A stretch of DNA of 64,000 bases. Origin: Bacteroidota bacterium (GTDB lineage Bacteria > Bacteroidota > Bacteroidia > Bacteroidales > FEN-979). Where the stretch lies: contig JAPLDF010000008.1 in NCBI GenBank assembly GCA_026391835.1, positions 1 to 64,000 on the forward strand, read 5' to 3'. A program made the translations under genes and the position numbers. Shown piece by piece: positions 1-8,644 of the stretch (its first letter is position 1; every line of letters begins with the position of its first letter). The notes under the pieces are model-generated. The model searched no databases, had not been told where the DNA came from, and saw only the letters and a program-made list of their open reading frames with translations.

Positions 1-25
1 GGGAAACTAATCGAGGAAGGATACT

Positions 26-134
26 TGCATGCCTATTTACCGAAATCCTGCATTCTTATTTACCGAATTTCTGCATCCTTATTTACCGATTTCTTGCATT
101 CTTATTTGCCGAAATCTCGCATTGTTATTTACCG
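26..134. repeat. Five-copy 23-bp tandem repeat
   Basis: Five successive units begin with TGCAT (the last with CGCAT) at 26, 49, 72, 95 and 118, so the period is exactly 23 bp. The unit reads approximately TGCATTCTTATTTACCGAAAT. Because 23 is not a multiple of three and the reverse strand has stops in each unit, the array is unlikely to be coding. A spacing near two helical turns would fit an iteron-like binding array, but no replication gene is nearby. I recognise no gene between here and position 412. Confidence 0.8.
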
Positions 135-412
135 TTTACACCTATTCATAATCACAATTTTCAACTTGGGAACCCACCTAATCTTTGTCAATGGATTGTT
201 GTTGTAAACCCTAGTTAAAGAAAATTCCCTGGTTTTTACCTTCCCGTCCTTACACGAAGACGGTGAAACAAGGACACTATTTATGAATTTTCCTTCTTTA
301 TATATGCTACTTTCCAACGGTTCGGCGATAATAGCCATATATTTCCTTCATTAATACCTTGAAAGGATTAATTTTACATTCAATTTATCATTTATACCAA
401 ATATTTCCACAA

Positions 413-565
413 ATGAGTGTTATTGTTTTTTGGGCCATAATTGGTTTAATTGCTATTGTTTTAATCACTTTAGCTAGAACATTGACTATACCGACGCATT
501 CAGCGCCACCCATTCCGACGCATTCGGCGCCACCTATTCCGATGCATTCGGCGCCACCCTGTTAA
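413..565 (+). CDS. Small single-TM protein with THSAPPIP repeats (hypothetical)
   Basis: This possible small protein of 50 residues starts at the in-frame ATG at 413. The reading frame is also open from 359, but that start would add a segment with no clear character. Residues 1-20 are hydrophobic (VIVFWAIIGLIAIVLI) and look like one membrane helix or an uncleaved signal anchor. The tail is three near-identical octapeptides of the type P-T-H-S-A-P-P-I encoded by a 24-bp tandem repeat, ending in Cys. No family is recognised. The hydrophobic helix and in-frame repeat argue for coding, but the ORF is short and lies in repeat-rich DNA, so it could be spurious. Confidence 0.3.
   Translation: MSVIVFWAIIGLIAIVLITLARTLTIPTHSAPPIPTHSAPPIPMHSAPPC
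491..560. repeat. Three-copy 24-bp tandem repeat
   Basis: Units start at 491, 515 and 539 with CCGACGCATTC or CCGATGCATTC, and each continues AGCGCCACC or GGCGCCACC. The 24-bp period keeps the overlapping small ORF in frame, encoding repeated THSAPPIP. Copies differ by only one to three bases, so the expansion is recent. Confidence 0.75.
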
Positions 566-615
566 GGTGCTTTTTTTAGCAATTAGCAGAAAAGTGAAAG
601 GTCAAGCGACCTGAC

Positions 616-741
616 TGGACAGGCCGATGAAGTTAACCATCCCTTGCCGATCGTAATGGACAGTTCAGTTGGTTTATTATCAGACATATAAGATGGTCAG
701 GCATAATTGGCGGTTGGTGGTCAGTTGTGCCGGCTTGTCCA
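616..741. repeat. 127-bp family element, copy 1 (126 bp)
   Basis: A full-length member of the dispersed element family. It runs from TGGACAGGCC to GCTTGTCCA, and the reverse strand begins TGGACAAGCCGGC like the TGGACACGCCGGAC end of other copies. GGTCA/TGACC boxes sit in both arms and the centre is A+T rich. It lies 50 bp after the stop of the small repeat protein. Confidence 0.6.
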
Positions 742-834
742 CTAAAAAGATAATAAGGAAAAAATGAAGAGTCATTCGGTGTTCACGTTCCAACCACTGG
801 AACCTCTTGACAGTAAGTATTTAACCTTGGATTG

Positions 835-1470
835 CTAACGCTCAAACAAATTCAGGTACTTTTCAAAAATGAAGATGCGGTTTCTTTTGAATCCTGTTTT
901 TTCGCTGAGGATTCCGAGTTTCTCAAAGTCCTGGATTAACCGGTTTGCCGTTGAAATATTCACTGCAAGTATTTTTGCCACTTCGGCGGCATCAATAACA
1001 GTCTTGGTGTATAAATACCGGATCAGTTTCATTGCAAGCGGGACCTTTTTGCCAAGTGTAATAATTTTTTTCTCTTCAAATTCAATACGTAGTTTCATGA
1101 TTTCATGAAAGGTCTGAATTGAGTTTTCGGCAGTTTCCAGTACGCCTACGAGGAAGAAAGTCAACCATTGCACCAGGTTGTTCTGAGTTCTCACGGCGGT
1201 CAGGTTATCGTAATAATGTGAGCGATTCCGTTCAAAAAAATCGGAAAGATATAATGTAGGTTTGCCTGGTATTTTATTGCTTACAAGATAAAGTGTTATA
1301 AGTAACCGCCCTAATCTCCCGTTGCCATCAGGAAAAGGGTGAATGGATTCAAATTGATAATGTGCAATGCCAATTCGGATAAGCGGTGGCACCTGCAAAT
1401 CCTCGTTGTTCAACCGTTTTTCAAGATCGCTCATCAATCCGGGCACTTCACTGTGATGGGGCGGAATATA
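835..1470 (-). pseudogene. Fic/DOC family AMP-transferase, 5'-truncated
   Basis: The Fic core motif HPFPDGNGRLGR (HPFxxGNGRxxR) is intact and is followed by a C-terminal winged-helix segment near residues 150-195 (DAAEVAKILAVNISTANR). Full-length proteins of this type have about 350-380 residues. Here the first 150 or so are missing. Homology does not begin at the GTG at 1446: the frame continues upstream to read Y-I-P-P-H-H-S-E-V-P-G-L-M, the usual Fic segment, and stops exactly where a TGGACACGCC element end begins at 1471, with an in-frame TAA shortly beyond. The Fic active site could still fold if translated from the internal GTG, but loss of the N-terminal region that normally precedes the core suggests a dead gene. 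Confidence 0.75.
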
Positions 1471-1653
1471 TGGACACGCCGTTGCTTATGACCATCCCGG
1501 GTCAAAGGAAATTGACCACCCTTATTCATTGATTGTTAAAAGGGTACGGTGATCAGGCAAAATCGGCTGACCATCTCAACCTGTTAATATCCAATACTTA
1601 GGGCTGGTCAATTTTTTTTCGGCGAAGACTTGTCAATGCAAGCGTTTCTTCCG
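1471..1653. repeat. 127-bp family element, compound copy 2
   Basis: It begins TGGACACGCC at 1471 and ends with the CAATGCAAGCGTTTCTTCC segment shared with the copies at 4550 and 10626. At about 183 bp it is longer than the standard element. It looks like a left half of one copy (to about 1530) joined to the right two thirds of another. Its left terminus is the breakpoint of the truncated Fic gene. Confidence 0.55.
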
Positions 1654-1768
1654 GTCCGAAGCCACTCCAAATTCATTATGATGGTTGTCGCCCGGTTATG
1701 GGCTGCCCTGATCATATATAGATTCATCCTTGATAGTTATCTTTGCAATGCAAAACCATACCGTTACC

Positions 1769-2365
1769 ATGAAAATCCTCATTGTTTTTACACATCCCCG
1801 CTTCGAGAAATCATTGAACCAACGACTCCTGGTGAATCAGATCCCGGTGTCGGACGAAATCACATTTCACGATCTGTATGAGCATTACCCGGGTTTCGAC
1901 ATCGACATGGAGGCGGAGCAGCATCTTCTCACAGAACATGACGTGATCGTATGGCAGCACCCTTTCTACTGGTACAGTGCACCTGCCCTGATGAAGCAGT
2001 GGATCGACATCGTGCTCGATTTCGGCTGGGCATACGGCCCGGGAGGAACAGCCCTTATGGGAAAATATTCCCTGAACGTAATCACTGCCGGAGGACCCCG
2101 TCAGGCCTACAGCAAAGCAGGGTACAACCGCTTTGCGATCCGTGAACTTATTTCGCCTTTCGACCAGACCGCGGCACTCTGCCGTATGACATACCTGCCT
2201 CCCTTCGTGCTTCATGGAACACACCGGCTTTCATTCGAAGAGGGGAAAGCGGCTGCTTCGGATTACCGCTTTCTTCTTGAAACGCTCCGCTCGGGTGATT
2301 TTTCCGCAGAAGACATGGTTAAGCATGTATACATGAACGACTGGATCGCACTTCAGAAACAGTAA
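1769..2365 (+). CDS. Kef-type ancillary NAD(P)H oxidoreductase (flavodoxin-like fold)
   Basis: The 198-residue product matches the Flavodoxin_2 family of KefF/KefG ancillary proteins, which bind FMN and activate the Kef potassium efflux channel. The N-terminus MKILIVFTHP is the first beta strand and phosphate-binding loop. W-Q-H-P-F-Y-W-Y-S-A-P and G-W-A-Y-G-P-G-G-T-A-L are family hallmarks. The latter resembles KefF, whereas ALCRMTYLPPFV resembles KefG, so no symbol is assigned. The ATG at 1769 is chosen because it directly precedes the conserved strand. Two upstream in-frame ATGs (1730, 1748) would add an unconserved tail. The antiporter gene follows 10 bp downstream, so the two form an operon and presumably one complex at the inner membrane. 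Confidence 0.85.
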   Translation: MKILIVFTHPRFEKSLNQRLLVNQIPVSDEITFHDLYEHYPGFDIDMEAEQHLLTEHDVIVWQHPFYWYSAPALMKQWIDIVLDFGWAYGPGGTALMGKYSLNVITAGGPRQAYSKAGYNRFAIRELISPFDQTAALCRMTYLPPFVLHGTHRLSFEEGKAAASDYRFLLETLRSGDFSAEDMVKHVYMNDWIALQKQ

Positions 2366-2375
2366 ACCGCATCGT

Positions 2376-4247
2376 ATGGAATTTCTTTCACAAGCAATGA
2401 TTTACCTGGCTGCCGCAGTGATCTGCGTCCCGGTGGCCAAACGGCTGGGTATGGGCTCGGTACTGGGCTACCTGCTGGCAGGCATAGTGATCGGTCCCTT
2501 TGTGCTCGGATTCATCGGCAAGGAAGGCCAGGACATCATGCATTTCGCTGAGTTCGGGGTGGTGATGATGCTGTTCCTGATCGGTCTCGAACTGGAACCA
2601 GCCCAATTTTGGAGACTGCGCAGGTCAATCCTTGGACTTGGATCCCTTCAGCTGGGGCTGACGACCTTTATTCTTTTTCCTGCGTTCCTGCTAACCGGGT
2701 TTTCATGGCAGGCCTCCCTCGCCGTATCGCTTGCCTTAGCGATGTCATCGACCGCCATCGCCCTGCAGACTGTCAAGGAGAAAGGACTGTCTCAGACCGC
2801 CGCCGGACAGGCCTCCTTTTCGGTGCTGCTTTTCCAGGATATTGCCGTGATCCCTGTACTTGCAATCCTGCCATTGCTTGCCATCAATGCCTCAGCGGCC
2901 CATGGACACACCACCTTCATAGACCGGTTCCCGGGGTGGGTGCAGACCCTTGCCCTCTTCCTGGCAGTTGGCACCATTTACTTTGCTGGCCGTTATCTGA
3001 TCGTTCCACTGCTTCGCCTCATCGCCCGTACCCATCTACGCGAACTTTTCACCGCCTCCTCACTATTCCTGGTGGTGGCCATCGCCACATTGATGCAACT
3101 CGTCGGCCTCAGCCCTGCACTCGGGGCTTTCCTGGCCGGAGTAGTGCTTGCCAACAGCGAATACCGACATGAGCTGGAAAGTGACCTTCAACCCTTTAAG
3201 GGACTCCTCCTCGGACTGTTTTTCATCGGGGTAGGGGCATCGATCAACTTTGAACTCATCCGAACCAGCCCCGGAACGGTCTTCCAGCTTGTGGCAGGTA
3301 TCATGTTAGTCAAATCGTTAGTTCTCTTCCTGAGCGGCAGCATCTTCCGCCTGAAAACTGACCAGAATCTTCTTTTCACCTTTGCCCTTTCGCAAGTGGG
3401 TGAATTTGCCTTCGTACTCTTCTCCTTCACCGGTCAGTTGGGAATCCTGTCGGCCGAATGGACCGGGACCCTCATGGCAGCAACTGCCATCACCATGACT
3501 GTCACCCCCTTCCTGCTGCTGCTCAACGAAAAGGTGATCGACCCCCGGTTCGGCGTCAGGGAGAAACCTGACGAACGGGAAGCCGACATCATCGAAGAAC
3601 GCCACAAGGTAATCATTGCCGGATTCGGCCATTTTGGAAGCACCATCGGGCGTTTCCTGAGGGCCAATGGGGTGGAGGCAACGATCCTCGATAACGATTC
3701 CGACCGGGTGGAACTTCTGCGAAAGATGGGATTCAAGGTATATTACGGCGACGCAACACGCAGGGACCTGCTTGAATCGGCCGGGGCTGGCGAGGCAAAG
3801 ATCCTGGTTGCCGCCATCGACGACCCGGAGTCTAACCGCAACCTTGCCAGCACCGTGAAAAAGTACTTTCCCCACCTTCGGACCCTGGTCAGGGCCCGGA
3901 ACAGGATGGATGCCTACGATCTGATCGAACTCGGGGTGAACGACATCTACCGCGAAAGCCTTCATACTTCCATCGCGCTCGGCATCGATGTTCTGGCTGG
4001 GCTGGGTTACAGGCGATATACCGCATTGAGGCAGGGCCAAAAATTCCTCCATTACGATGAGAAGGCTATGGCAGGGATGGGTGCCATGCGACACGACACG
4101 AAACAGTACATCATCCAGGCCCGCGAAAACTTCCGGTTGCAGGAAGAGCTGCTGTCACGTGACCTGCACCAGGACCTCGCCGGGAACGATCATTCCTGGG
4201 ACAGCGAAACGATCAGGGACAGCCTTTCCGGACAGCCGAAAGAATGA
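2376..4247 (+). CDS. kefB: Kef-type K+/H+ antiporter (CPA2 family) with RCK domain
   Basis: The 623-residue protein has about 12 hydrophobic segments over residues 1-390, typical of CPA2 antiporters, with the N-terminal YLAAAVICVPVAKRLGMG and the core FLIGLELEP and GAFLAGVVLANS motifs. A cytosolic RCK/TrkA-N domain follows from about residue 412, with the Rossmann loop G-F-G-H-F-G and an acidic residue after the second strand (ILDNDSD), indicating nucleotide binding. It should export K+ in exchange for H+ and be gated by its ancillary partner, which is encoded immediately upstream. KefB and KefC cannot be separated by eye. The length matches the family (about 600-620). No terminator directly follows. 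A hairpin lies 230 bp downstream. Confidence 0.92.
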   Translation: MEFLSQAMIYLAAAVICVPVAKRLGMGSVLGYLLAGIVIGPFVLGFIGKEGQDIMHFAEFGVVMMLFLIGLELEPAQFWRLRRSILGLGSLQLGLTTFILFPAFLLTGFSWQASLAVSLALAMSSTAIALQTVKEKGLSQTAAGQASFSVLLFQDIAVIPVLAILPLLAINASAAHGHTTFIDRFPGWVQTLALFLAVGTIYFAGRYLIVPLLRLIARTHLRELFTASSLFLVVAIATLMQLVGLSPALGAFLAGVVLANSEYRHELESDLQPFKGLLLGLFFIGVGASINFELIRTSPGTVFQLVAGIMLVKSLVLFLSGSIFRLKTDQNLLFTFALSQVGEFAFVLFSFTGQLGILSAEWTGTLMAATAITMTVTPFLLLLNEKVIDPRFGVREKPDEREADIIEERHKVIIAGFGHFGSTIGRFLRANGVEATILDNDSDRVELLRKMGFKVYYGDATRRDLLESAGAGEAKILVAAIDDPESNRNLASTVKKYFPHLRTLVRARNRMDAYDLIELGVNDIYRESLHTSIALGIDVLAGLGYRRYTALRQGQKFLHYDEKAMAGMGAMRHDTKQYIIQARENFRLQEELLSRDLHQDLAGNDHSWDSETIRDSLSGQPKE

Positions 4248-4476
4248 TCCCGGGCCATTTTGCACGAACCTTTACCAGTACAGCAATAACTGGCCAACAA
4301 GGTGATCGGCCACATCGGCTCAAGGTGATTAACTGAGCCGGCTTGTGCAGTTTATTATTCCATCCGGCATGGAAATTTTTTATTATTGAATAAATCGACA
4401 TCATAAATTATTCGAAAGGAATAATTCAATCGATTTTTTGCAACTTTGAGCAGTTAGGGAGGGCAAATTCAGCCGG

Positions 4477-4507
4477 GAGGTCAAAATTGACCTCTTTCTT
4501 TTTTTCC
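4477..4507 (+). terminator. Hairpin with T tract downstream of kefB
   Basis: GAGGTCAA and TTGACCTC face each other across two A residues (effective loop about six bases) and are followed by TTTCTTTTTTT. A preceding TGCAACTTTGAGCAGTTAG segment recurs at 15562, also before a hairpin. The stretch 4248-4549 contains nothing else that I recognise. Confidence 0.5.
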
Positions 4508-4549
4508 GCCCGCTGAAATCTATTGGTAATATTGAGTAACTACCTAAAC

Positions 4550-4676
4550 TGGACAGACCGGACTTACTGAACACATTGCGCCGATTTTGGCTGACCACCT
4601 CAACTTATTAATATCCAATACTTATTGCTGGTCCATTTTTTTCGGCGAAGACTGGTCAATGCAAGCTTTTCTTCCA
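4550..4676. repeat. 127-bp family element, copy 3
   Basis: Exactly 127 bp from TGGACAGACCGG to AAGCTTTTCTTCCA. It contains GCCGATTTTGGCTGACCACC in the left arm and TTTCGGCGAAGACTGGTCA in the right arm. It is about 90 percent identical by eye to the copy at 10626. Confidence 0.7.
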
Positions 4677-5038
4677 GGTATTGAAATGATTCGATCGTTT
4701 TCATAATGGCTTGTTTTTAAGTTATACCGCTTAATCGGTCGAACCTCTAAAAGGTAATACCAAAAAACCGCTGAGTTATCAACAATGCCAATTTAATCCC
4801 CTTCGAACAGGCCTTCATATCTTCCTGATATTCATTGCACTAAAATTGTTAATAACTTTAAAAAACACCCTTCACATCCGCCATTGGCCTAATACGCTCA
4901 TTTATTGCTCATTGCTCATTCATCATTGTTCATTGCTTCAGCTTTCATGCTGCTCTGTTTCAGCTTTTATGCTGCGTTGTTTCAGATAGGGTTCAGTAAG
5001 GATTCAGGTTGGTGGCTGGGAAGAGAGCTCGCGTTGAC
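4677..5038. other. Gene-free spacer with a 22-bp tandem duplication
   Basis: No credible coding region is visible. Short TTGCTCATTGCTCATTC-type direct repeats around 4905-4935 run into a 22-bp unit, CAGCTTTCATGCTGCTCTG plus TTT, duplicated at 4939 and 4961 with a few substitutions. Confidence 0.5.
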
Positions 5039-5165
5039 TGGAGAAAACGGTCACGCTGATCACCTTCCGCCGATTTTGATTGACCACCCTACAATCTTAG
5101 ATATCAAAGAGGTGAGGTGGTCAAGTTGCGCCGGCGGAGGCTGGTCAATGTTAGTGCTTTTTCCA
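5039..5165. repeat. 127-bp family element, copy 4
   Basis: Exactly 127 bp from TGGAGAAAACGG to GTGCTTTTTCCA. The left arm carries GATCACC, CCGCCGATTTTG and TTGACCACC. The right arm carries GGTGGTCA, CGCCGGCGGAGG and CTGGTCA, so the arms can pair. Confidence 0.7.
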
Positions 5166-5301
5166 TCAGATGATCCGTTTTTATCCCGGGGGGGCAGGCA
5201 TGACAAGGGTTTCAGAAGGCAACGAGGGCGATCCCTCCCTTTTTTTGCGCTATTTTTTATATCATTTGTGAGCGGCTCTTTTAATTGCAAAACTTATTTT
5301 T

Positions 5302-5309
5302 TATTTTTG
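5302..5309 (+). promoter_or_regulatory. Candidate Bacteroidota -7 box
   Basis: TATTTTTG followed by C matches the TAnnTTTG consensus of the Bacteroidota housekeeping sigma factor and lies 88 bp upstream of the 5398 start. No clean -33 TTTG is seen at the expected distance in this A+T-rich stretch, so the call is weak. Confidence 0.3.
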
Positions 5310-5397
5310 CTTTACCTCAATTTCTGAGTCCATCAGTTTAAAGATATCGGAAATTTACCGTGGCTCGAATTAATCAATCACCCTTAAAACCAGACCC

Positions 5398-7341
5398 ATG
5401 AGAAAGTTTACCTTTTTAGCCATTTGGGGAATGATCGCCCTGGCTCTGAATATCCCGGGATATGCGCAGGCCCCTTTTACCACAGGAAATGTCGTTGTTC
5501 TGCGAGCCGGTGACGGAGCGGCGAGCTTATCCACTTTATCAACCCTGTTATTTCTTGACGAGTTCACCCCGGCAGGCTCCCCGGTCCAGACCATCGCGAT
5601 TCCATCCACCGGCCCGAACAGGCTTACAATTGTTGGCAACGCAACGACAGAAGGCCATATTACCTTGTCACCCGACGGATCGTACCTGGTCCTCCCCGGG
5701 TATGATGCCGGCCCCGGCATTGCATCCATCGGGTCCTCGACGGCTGCAGAGAACAACCGTAAACTGCTGCGCGTCGATCAACAGGTGAATTATTACCCGA
5801 TCCTTTCCTCCACGGCCTTTTCGGGAACCAATATCCGGAGCGGGGTGTGCAGCGGCAACGATTACTGGGCCAGCGGAAGTTCGGGAGGGGCCGCCGGCAC
5901 AAACGGTGTTCAGTACTTTGGTAGCGGACCCCCTGCCCAGGTCAGCAGTACAATCACAAATATAAGGGACATCAATATCTTCAACAATCAATTGTATATT
6001 TCGGCAACCATCGGAACTTATGGCATTTACGCTGTAGGCACAGGATTGCCGGTCACCGGGCCCCAAACTGCCACCAACGTAATAAACACAGGCATCGGGT
6101 TTCCCAACGCCTTTTCATTCAATTCAGCCAGCGATGTCTGCTATATTGCGGATGACCATACCACAGGTACCGGCGGAATACAAAAATGGGCATATTCAAC
6201 AGGTGCCTGGGTGCTCAGTTACACAATCTCACTTGGCACTTCGACGGGCTCAAAGGGCCTGACGGTCGATTGGTCCGGTGCAAACCCGGTTATTTATGCA
6301 ACGACCATAGGGTCACCGACATCCGCTCCGAATAAACTGGTGAAGGTAGTAGATGTCGGCATAGCCTCCACGTTCACGGTTCTCAGCACTGCAGGAACAA
6401 ACACACAATACCGGAGCGTCGCTTTTACACCCGGTGTCGCGGTCATTTCCGCACCAACCAGCCAGGCACATGACATCAGTTTCACCGGCGTGGCGGAGAC
6501 CGGCATGACGGCCGGCTGGGTGAACGGAAACGGCACGAACCGCATTGTGATCATGAATACCGCCAACAGTTTCACCGACCCGCTGAATGGCACAGATCCT
6601 GCTGCATCCGCTGCTTACAAAGGCCAGGGCGAACAGGTGGTTTACAATGGCAGCGGGAGTTCCGTGAGCGTGACCGGCCTCACCGGCTCGACCACCTGCT
6701 GGTTCAGGGTTTACGAATACAACGGAACCGGGGCCACCTCGAAATTCCTGGCAGCAACCGCCACGCTGAATCCCAACAGTCAGACCACCCTTGCCGCACC
6801 CGTTCCTCCTGCACTGGTTGTGCAGGACGTTACCCTTGGGAGCGGGCAATCCAATTGTTATAATGCCACCCAGACCATATCCATCGCCGGTAGCGGAACT
6901 TCTTTTATAGTTCAGAGCGGCGGTACCGCCAGCATGATCGCCGGTCAGGATATCTTTTTTTACCCGGGAACTGCCGTAGAGTCAGGAGGGTACCTGCATG
7001 GATCGATCGCACCGGGTGGCCCCTTCTGCGGCGGTGTTATTCCTTCACGCCCGGCCGTTATCAGCGGGGAGGAGGAAATCGCGGGCACCTCAGCCTCCAC
7101 ATCGTTCACGATATATCCTAACCCGACAACCGGAATTTTCACACTGGAATACCGTAACGACAAATCAGGCGGCAACGCATCGGTTGAAATTTACAGCATG
7201 CACGGCGAAAAGGTGCTCATCTCCGCAATGCCAGGGGAAAAGAAACATTCGTTTTCACTTTCAGGATTTCCGCCGGGGATCTACTTCGTACGGGTCGTTT
7301 CCGGGGATCTGACCGAAACCGTTAAACTGATCAGGCAATAA
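5398..7341 (+). CDS. Secreted T9SS cargo protein with coat-hanger-like module
   Basis: This is a 647-residue secreted protein. A signal peptide (MRKFTFLAIWGMIALALNIPGYAQ) precedes a repetitive beta region, perhaps a beta-propeller, up to about residue 340. A fibronectin-III-like stretch follows at about 354-465 (ISFTGVAETGMTAGWV). Residues 474-545 form a module with CYNATQTI, a GQDIFFYPGT turn and GGYLHG, also found in the proteins at 42896 and 45265. I associate it with the Bacteroidota domain annotated as a three-coat-hanger stack. Residues 572-647 are a type A T9SS sorting domain (YPNPTTGIF ... GIYFVRV ... KLI). It should be exported by Sec and then attached to the cell surface or released by T9SS. 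No enzymatic motif is recognised. Confidence 0.85.
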   Translation: MRKFTFLAIWGMIALALNIPGYAQAPFTTGNVVVLRAGDGAASLSTLSTLLFLDEFTPAGSPVQTIAIPSTGPNRLTIVGNATTEGHITLSPDGSYLVLPGYDAGPGIASIGSSTAAENNRKLLRVDQQVNYYPILSSTAFSGTNIRSGVCSGNDYWASGSSGGAAGTNGVQYFGSGPPAQVSSTITNIRDINIFNNQLYISATIGTYGIYAVGTGLPVTGPQTATNVINTGIGFPNAFSFNSASDVCYIADDHTTGTGGIQKWAYSTGAWVLSYTISLGTSTGSKGLTVDWSGANPVIYATTIGSPTSAPNKLVKVVDVGIASTFTVLSTAGTNTQYRSVAFTPGVAVISAPTSQAHDISFTGVAETGMTAGWVNGNGTNRIVIMNTANSFTDPLNGTDPAASAAYKGQGEQVVYNGSGSSVSVTGLTGSTTCWFRVYEYNGTGATSKFLAATATLNPNSQTTLAAPVPPALVVQDVTLGSGQSNCYNATQTISIAGSGTSFIVQSGGTASMIAGQDIFFYPGTAVESGGYLHGSIAPGGPFCGGVIPSRPAVISGEEEIAGTSASTSFTIYPNPTTGIFTLEYRNDKSGGNASVEIYSMHGEKVLISAMPGEKKHSFSLSGFPPGIYFVRVVSGDLTETVKLIRQ

Positions 7342-7482
7342 TAGCTTGATTACCAGGCAAAAACGAAATATTCGCACGGTTCCTTTTAAATAAGGAACAA
7401 AACAAATATTTTTCTGCGATTAAGGTGCGCTTTCCCCGTTGAATCCTTTGTCAATCAACGATCTTGTGAATTGTATTAAATT

Positions 7483-7516
7483 TTTGTCATATACTCAGCC
7501 CATTTTAATAAATTTG
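7483..7516 (+). promoter_or_regulatory. Candidate Bacteroidota promoter for the IPTL-CTERM gene
   Basis: A TTTG at 7483-7486 and a TAAATTTG at 7509-7516 are separated by 22 bp, close to the known -33/-7 architecture. The ATG lies 30 bp after the -7 box, giving a short leader. Confidence 0.4.
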
Positions 7517-7545
7517 TAAATGATAAACCTTAAAAAACCAAGACT

Positions 7546-8490
7546 ATGGCGACAACTTCACGTTTTTCCGGTATAAATTACCGCATTGTGCTTTTTTGCC
7601 TCCTGGCATTTACATCTGTCCAGTTATTCAACGCGACGCAGGCTGCAGCGCAGATCTGGGAACCTGAAGGGTTGAACATGCCCGGCGGCTGGAACGGTTG
7701 GGATAACCCTCCGGCCAACCTTGCCCTGGCCAGCTACATGCAGGTGCCCGGTGGACGTGTAACGAAAATTTCAACAGGCATCCCCCGTTGGCAAACTCTC
7801 TTCAGTGTGGCTGCATCAGGTGGCGATATTGTTGGAGGCACCTATGAATGGCTCTTTACCAGCGGTCCTTCCGGCAGCCCCTGGAATAACAAATGGTCGA
7901 ATACCAACGCAACCGTCAATACGCTGCAAACCTATACCAAAGAGGGTGCAGCAAATAACACGATCACTGTGACCAATGGAAAATGGTACACCATGAACTA
8001 TGAAGATGCTGGTTACGTCAACACCCGCGCGATTTTCATGGAGACCAGTGCAGAACCGGTAAACATTGCAACGGTCTCAGTGCCAGCCACCGTCAACCAG
8101 GGTGTGCCAGCCACCGTCACCATCACCACACCGTTGGCTCCTTCTGCCGGAGAATTATTCTACCTGCGGTATACGACAGATGCCTGGGCCACCTCCGTCG
8201 CACTTCCCGTCACCATGACCCTAACCTCCGGAACTGCCACAATCCCGGGAATGACCACAGGCACCATCGTTTCCTATTATGCATTCTCCTCTACCATGCC
8301 CGCAATCACCGACAATTTCGACCTTTACACGATTAAATTGAACGCAAACGGAGGCGCCAACTACACCTATACGGTATCCGCCCCGCCTGCTGCCATTCCC
8401 ACACTTTCTGAATGGGCTTTGATCTTGCTGGGCGTATTCCTTTTAGGCGTCGGCGGATTCTATATCATGCAACGGCGACAGGTTTGCTAA
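7546..8490 (+). CDS. Secreted protein with IPTL-CTERM sorting signal
   Basis: The 314-residue product has an N-terminal signal peptide ending near QAAAQ at residue 37. The middle is all-beta: a region around WEPEGLNMPGGWNGW resembling Bacteroidota carbohydrate-binding or cell-surface modules, then a domain at about 180-280 (VPATVTITTPLAPSAGELFYLRY). The C-terminus starts I-P-T-L-S-E-W-A-L at about residue 283, followed by a hydrophobic helix and a basic tail (RRQ), which is the IPTL-CTERM protein-sorting signal. It uses a different anchoring route from the T9SS neighbours. No catalytic residues are recognised. A candidate promoter lies just upstream, and an element copy begins 27 bp after the stop. 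Confidence 0.85.
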   Translation: MATTSRFSGINYRIVLFCLLAFTSVQLFNATQAAAQIWEPEGLNMPGGWNGWDNPPANLALASYMQVPGGRVTKISTGIPRWQTLFSVAASGGDIVGGTYEWLFTSGPSGSPWNNKWSNTNATVNTLQTYTKEGAANNTITVTNGKWYTMNYEDAGYVNTRAIFMETSAEPVNIATVSVPATVNQGVPATVTITTPLAPSAGELFYLRYTTDAWATSVALPVTMTLTSGTATIPGMTTGTIVSYYAFSSTMPAITDNFDLYTIKLNANGGANYTYTVSAPPAAIPTLSEWALILLGVFLLGVGGFYIMQRRQVC

Positions 8491-8517
8491 GAACTGTTTC
8501 TGTTTCGCATGTATGTT

Positions 8518-8644
8518 GGACTAGCCGGGCACTTTGACCAGTCTTCGCTTGGGCAATCTGACCTCCTCCCCTTGTTGATTGACAATAAGATATGGTGGTC
8601 AACGAAAATCGGCAGAGGGTGGTCAGGAACTCCGATTTTTCGGA
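8518..8644. repeat. 127-bp family element, copy 5
   Basis: It runs 127 bp from TGGACTAGCCGGGC to GATTTTTCGGA. It has GACCAGTCTTCGCTTGGGC in the left arm and GGTGGTCA, AATCGGCAGA and GGTGGTCA in the right. It starts 27 bp after the stop of the IPTL-CTERM gene. From its end to about 8895 no gene is recognised. Confidence 0.65.

Noticed and set aside
26-134. CRISPR array
   Set aside because: The five repeats are directly adjacent with no unique spacers, so this is a simple tandem array.
129-338. 69-codon minus-strand frame next to the 23-bp repeats
   Set aside because: The composition is not protein-like enough, part of it is repeat-derived, and no family is recognised.
2388-4094. Long open frames on both strands inside the kefB gene
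   Set aside because: They are shadows of the antiporter frame in G+C-rich DNA. None shows a recognisable protein feature.
4905-5327. 140-codon plus-strand frame across the spacer and element copy 4
   Set aside because: It is made of short direct repeats plus element sequence. No conserved protein feature is visible.
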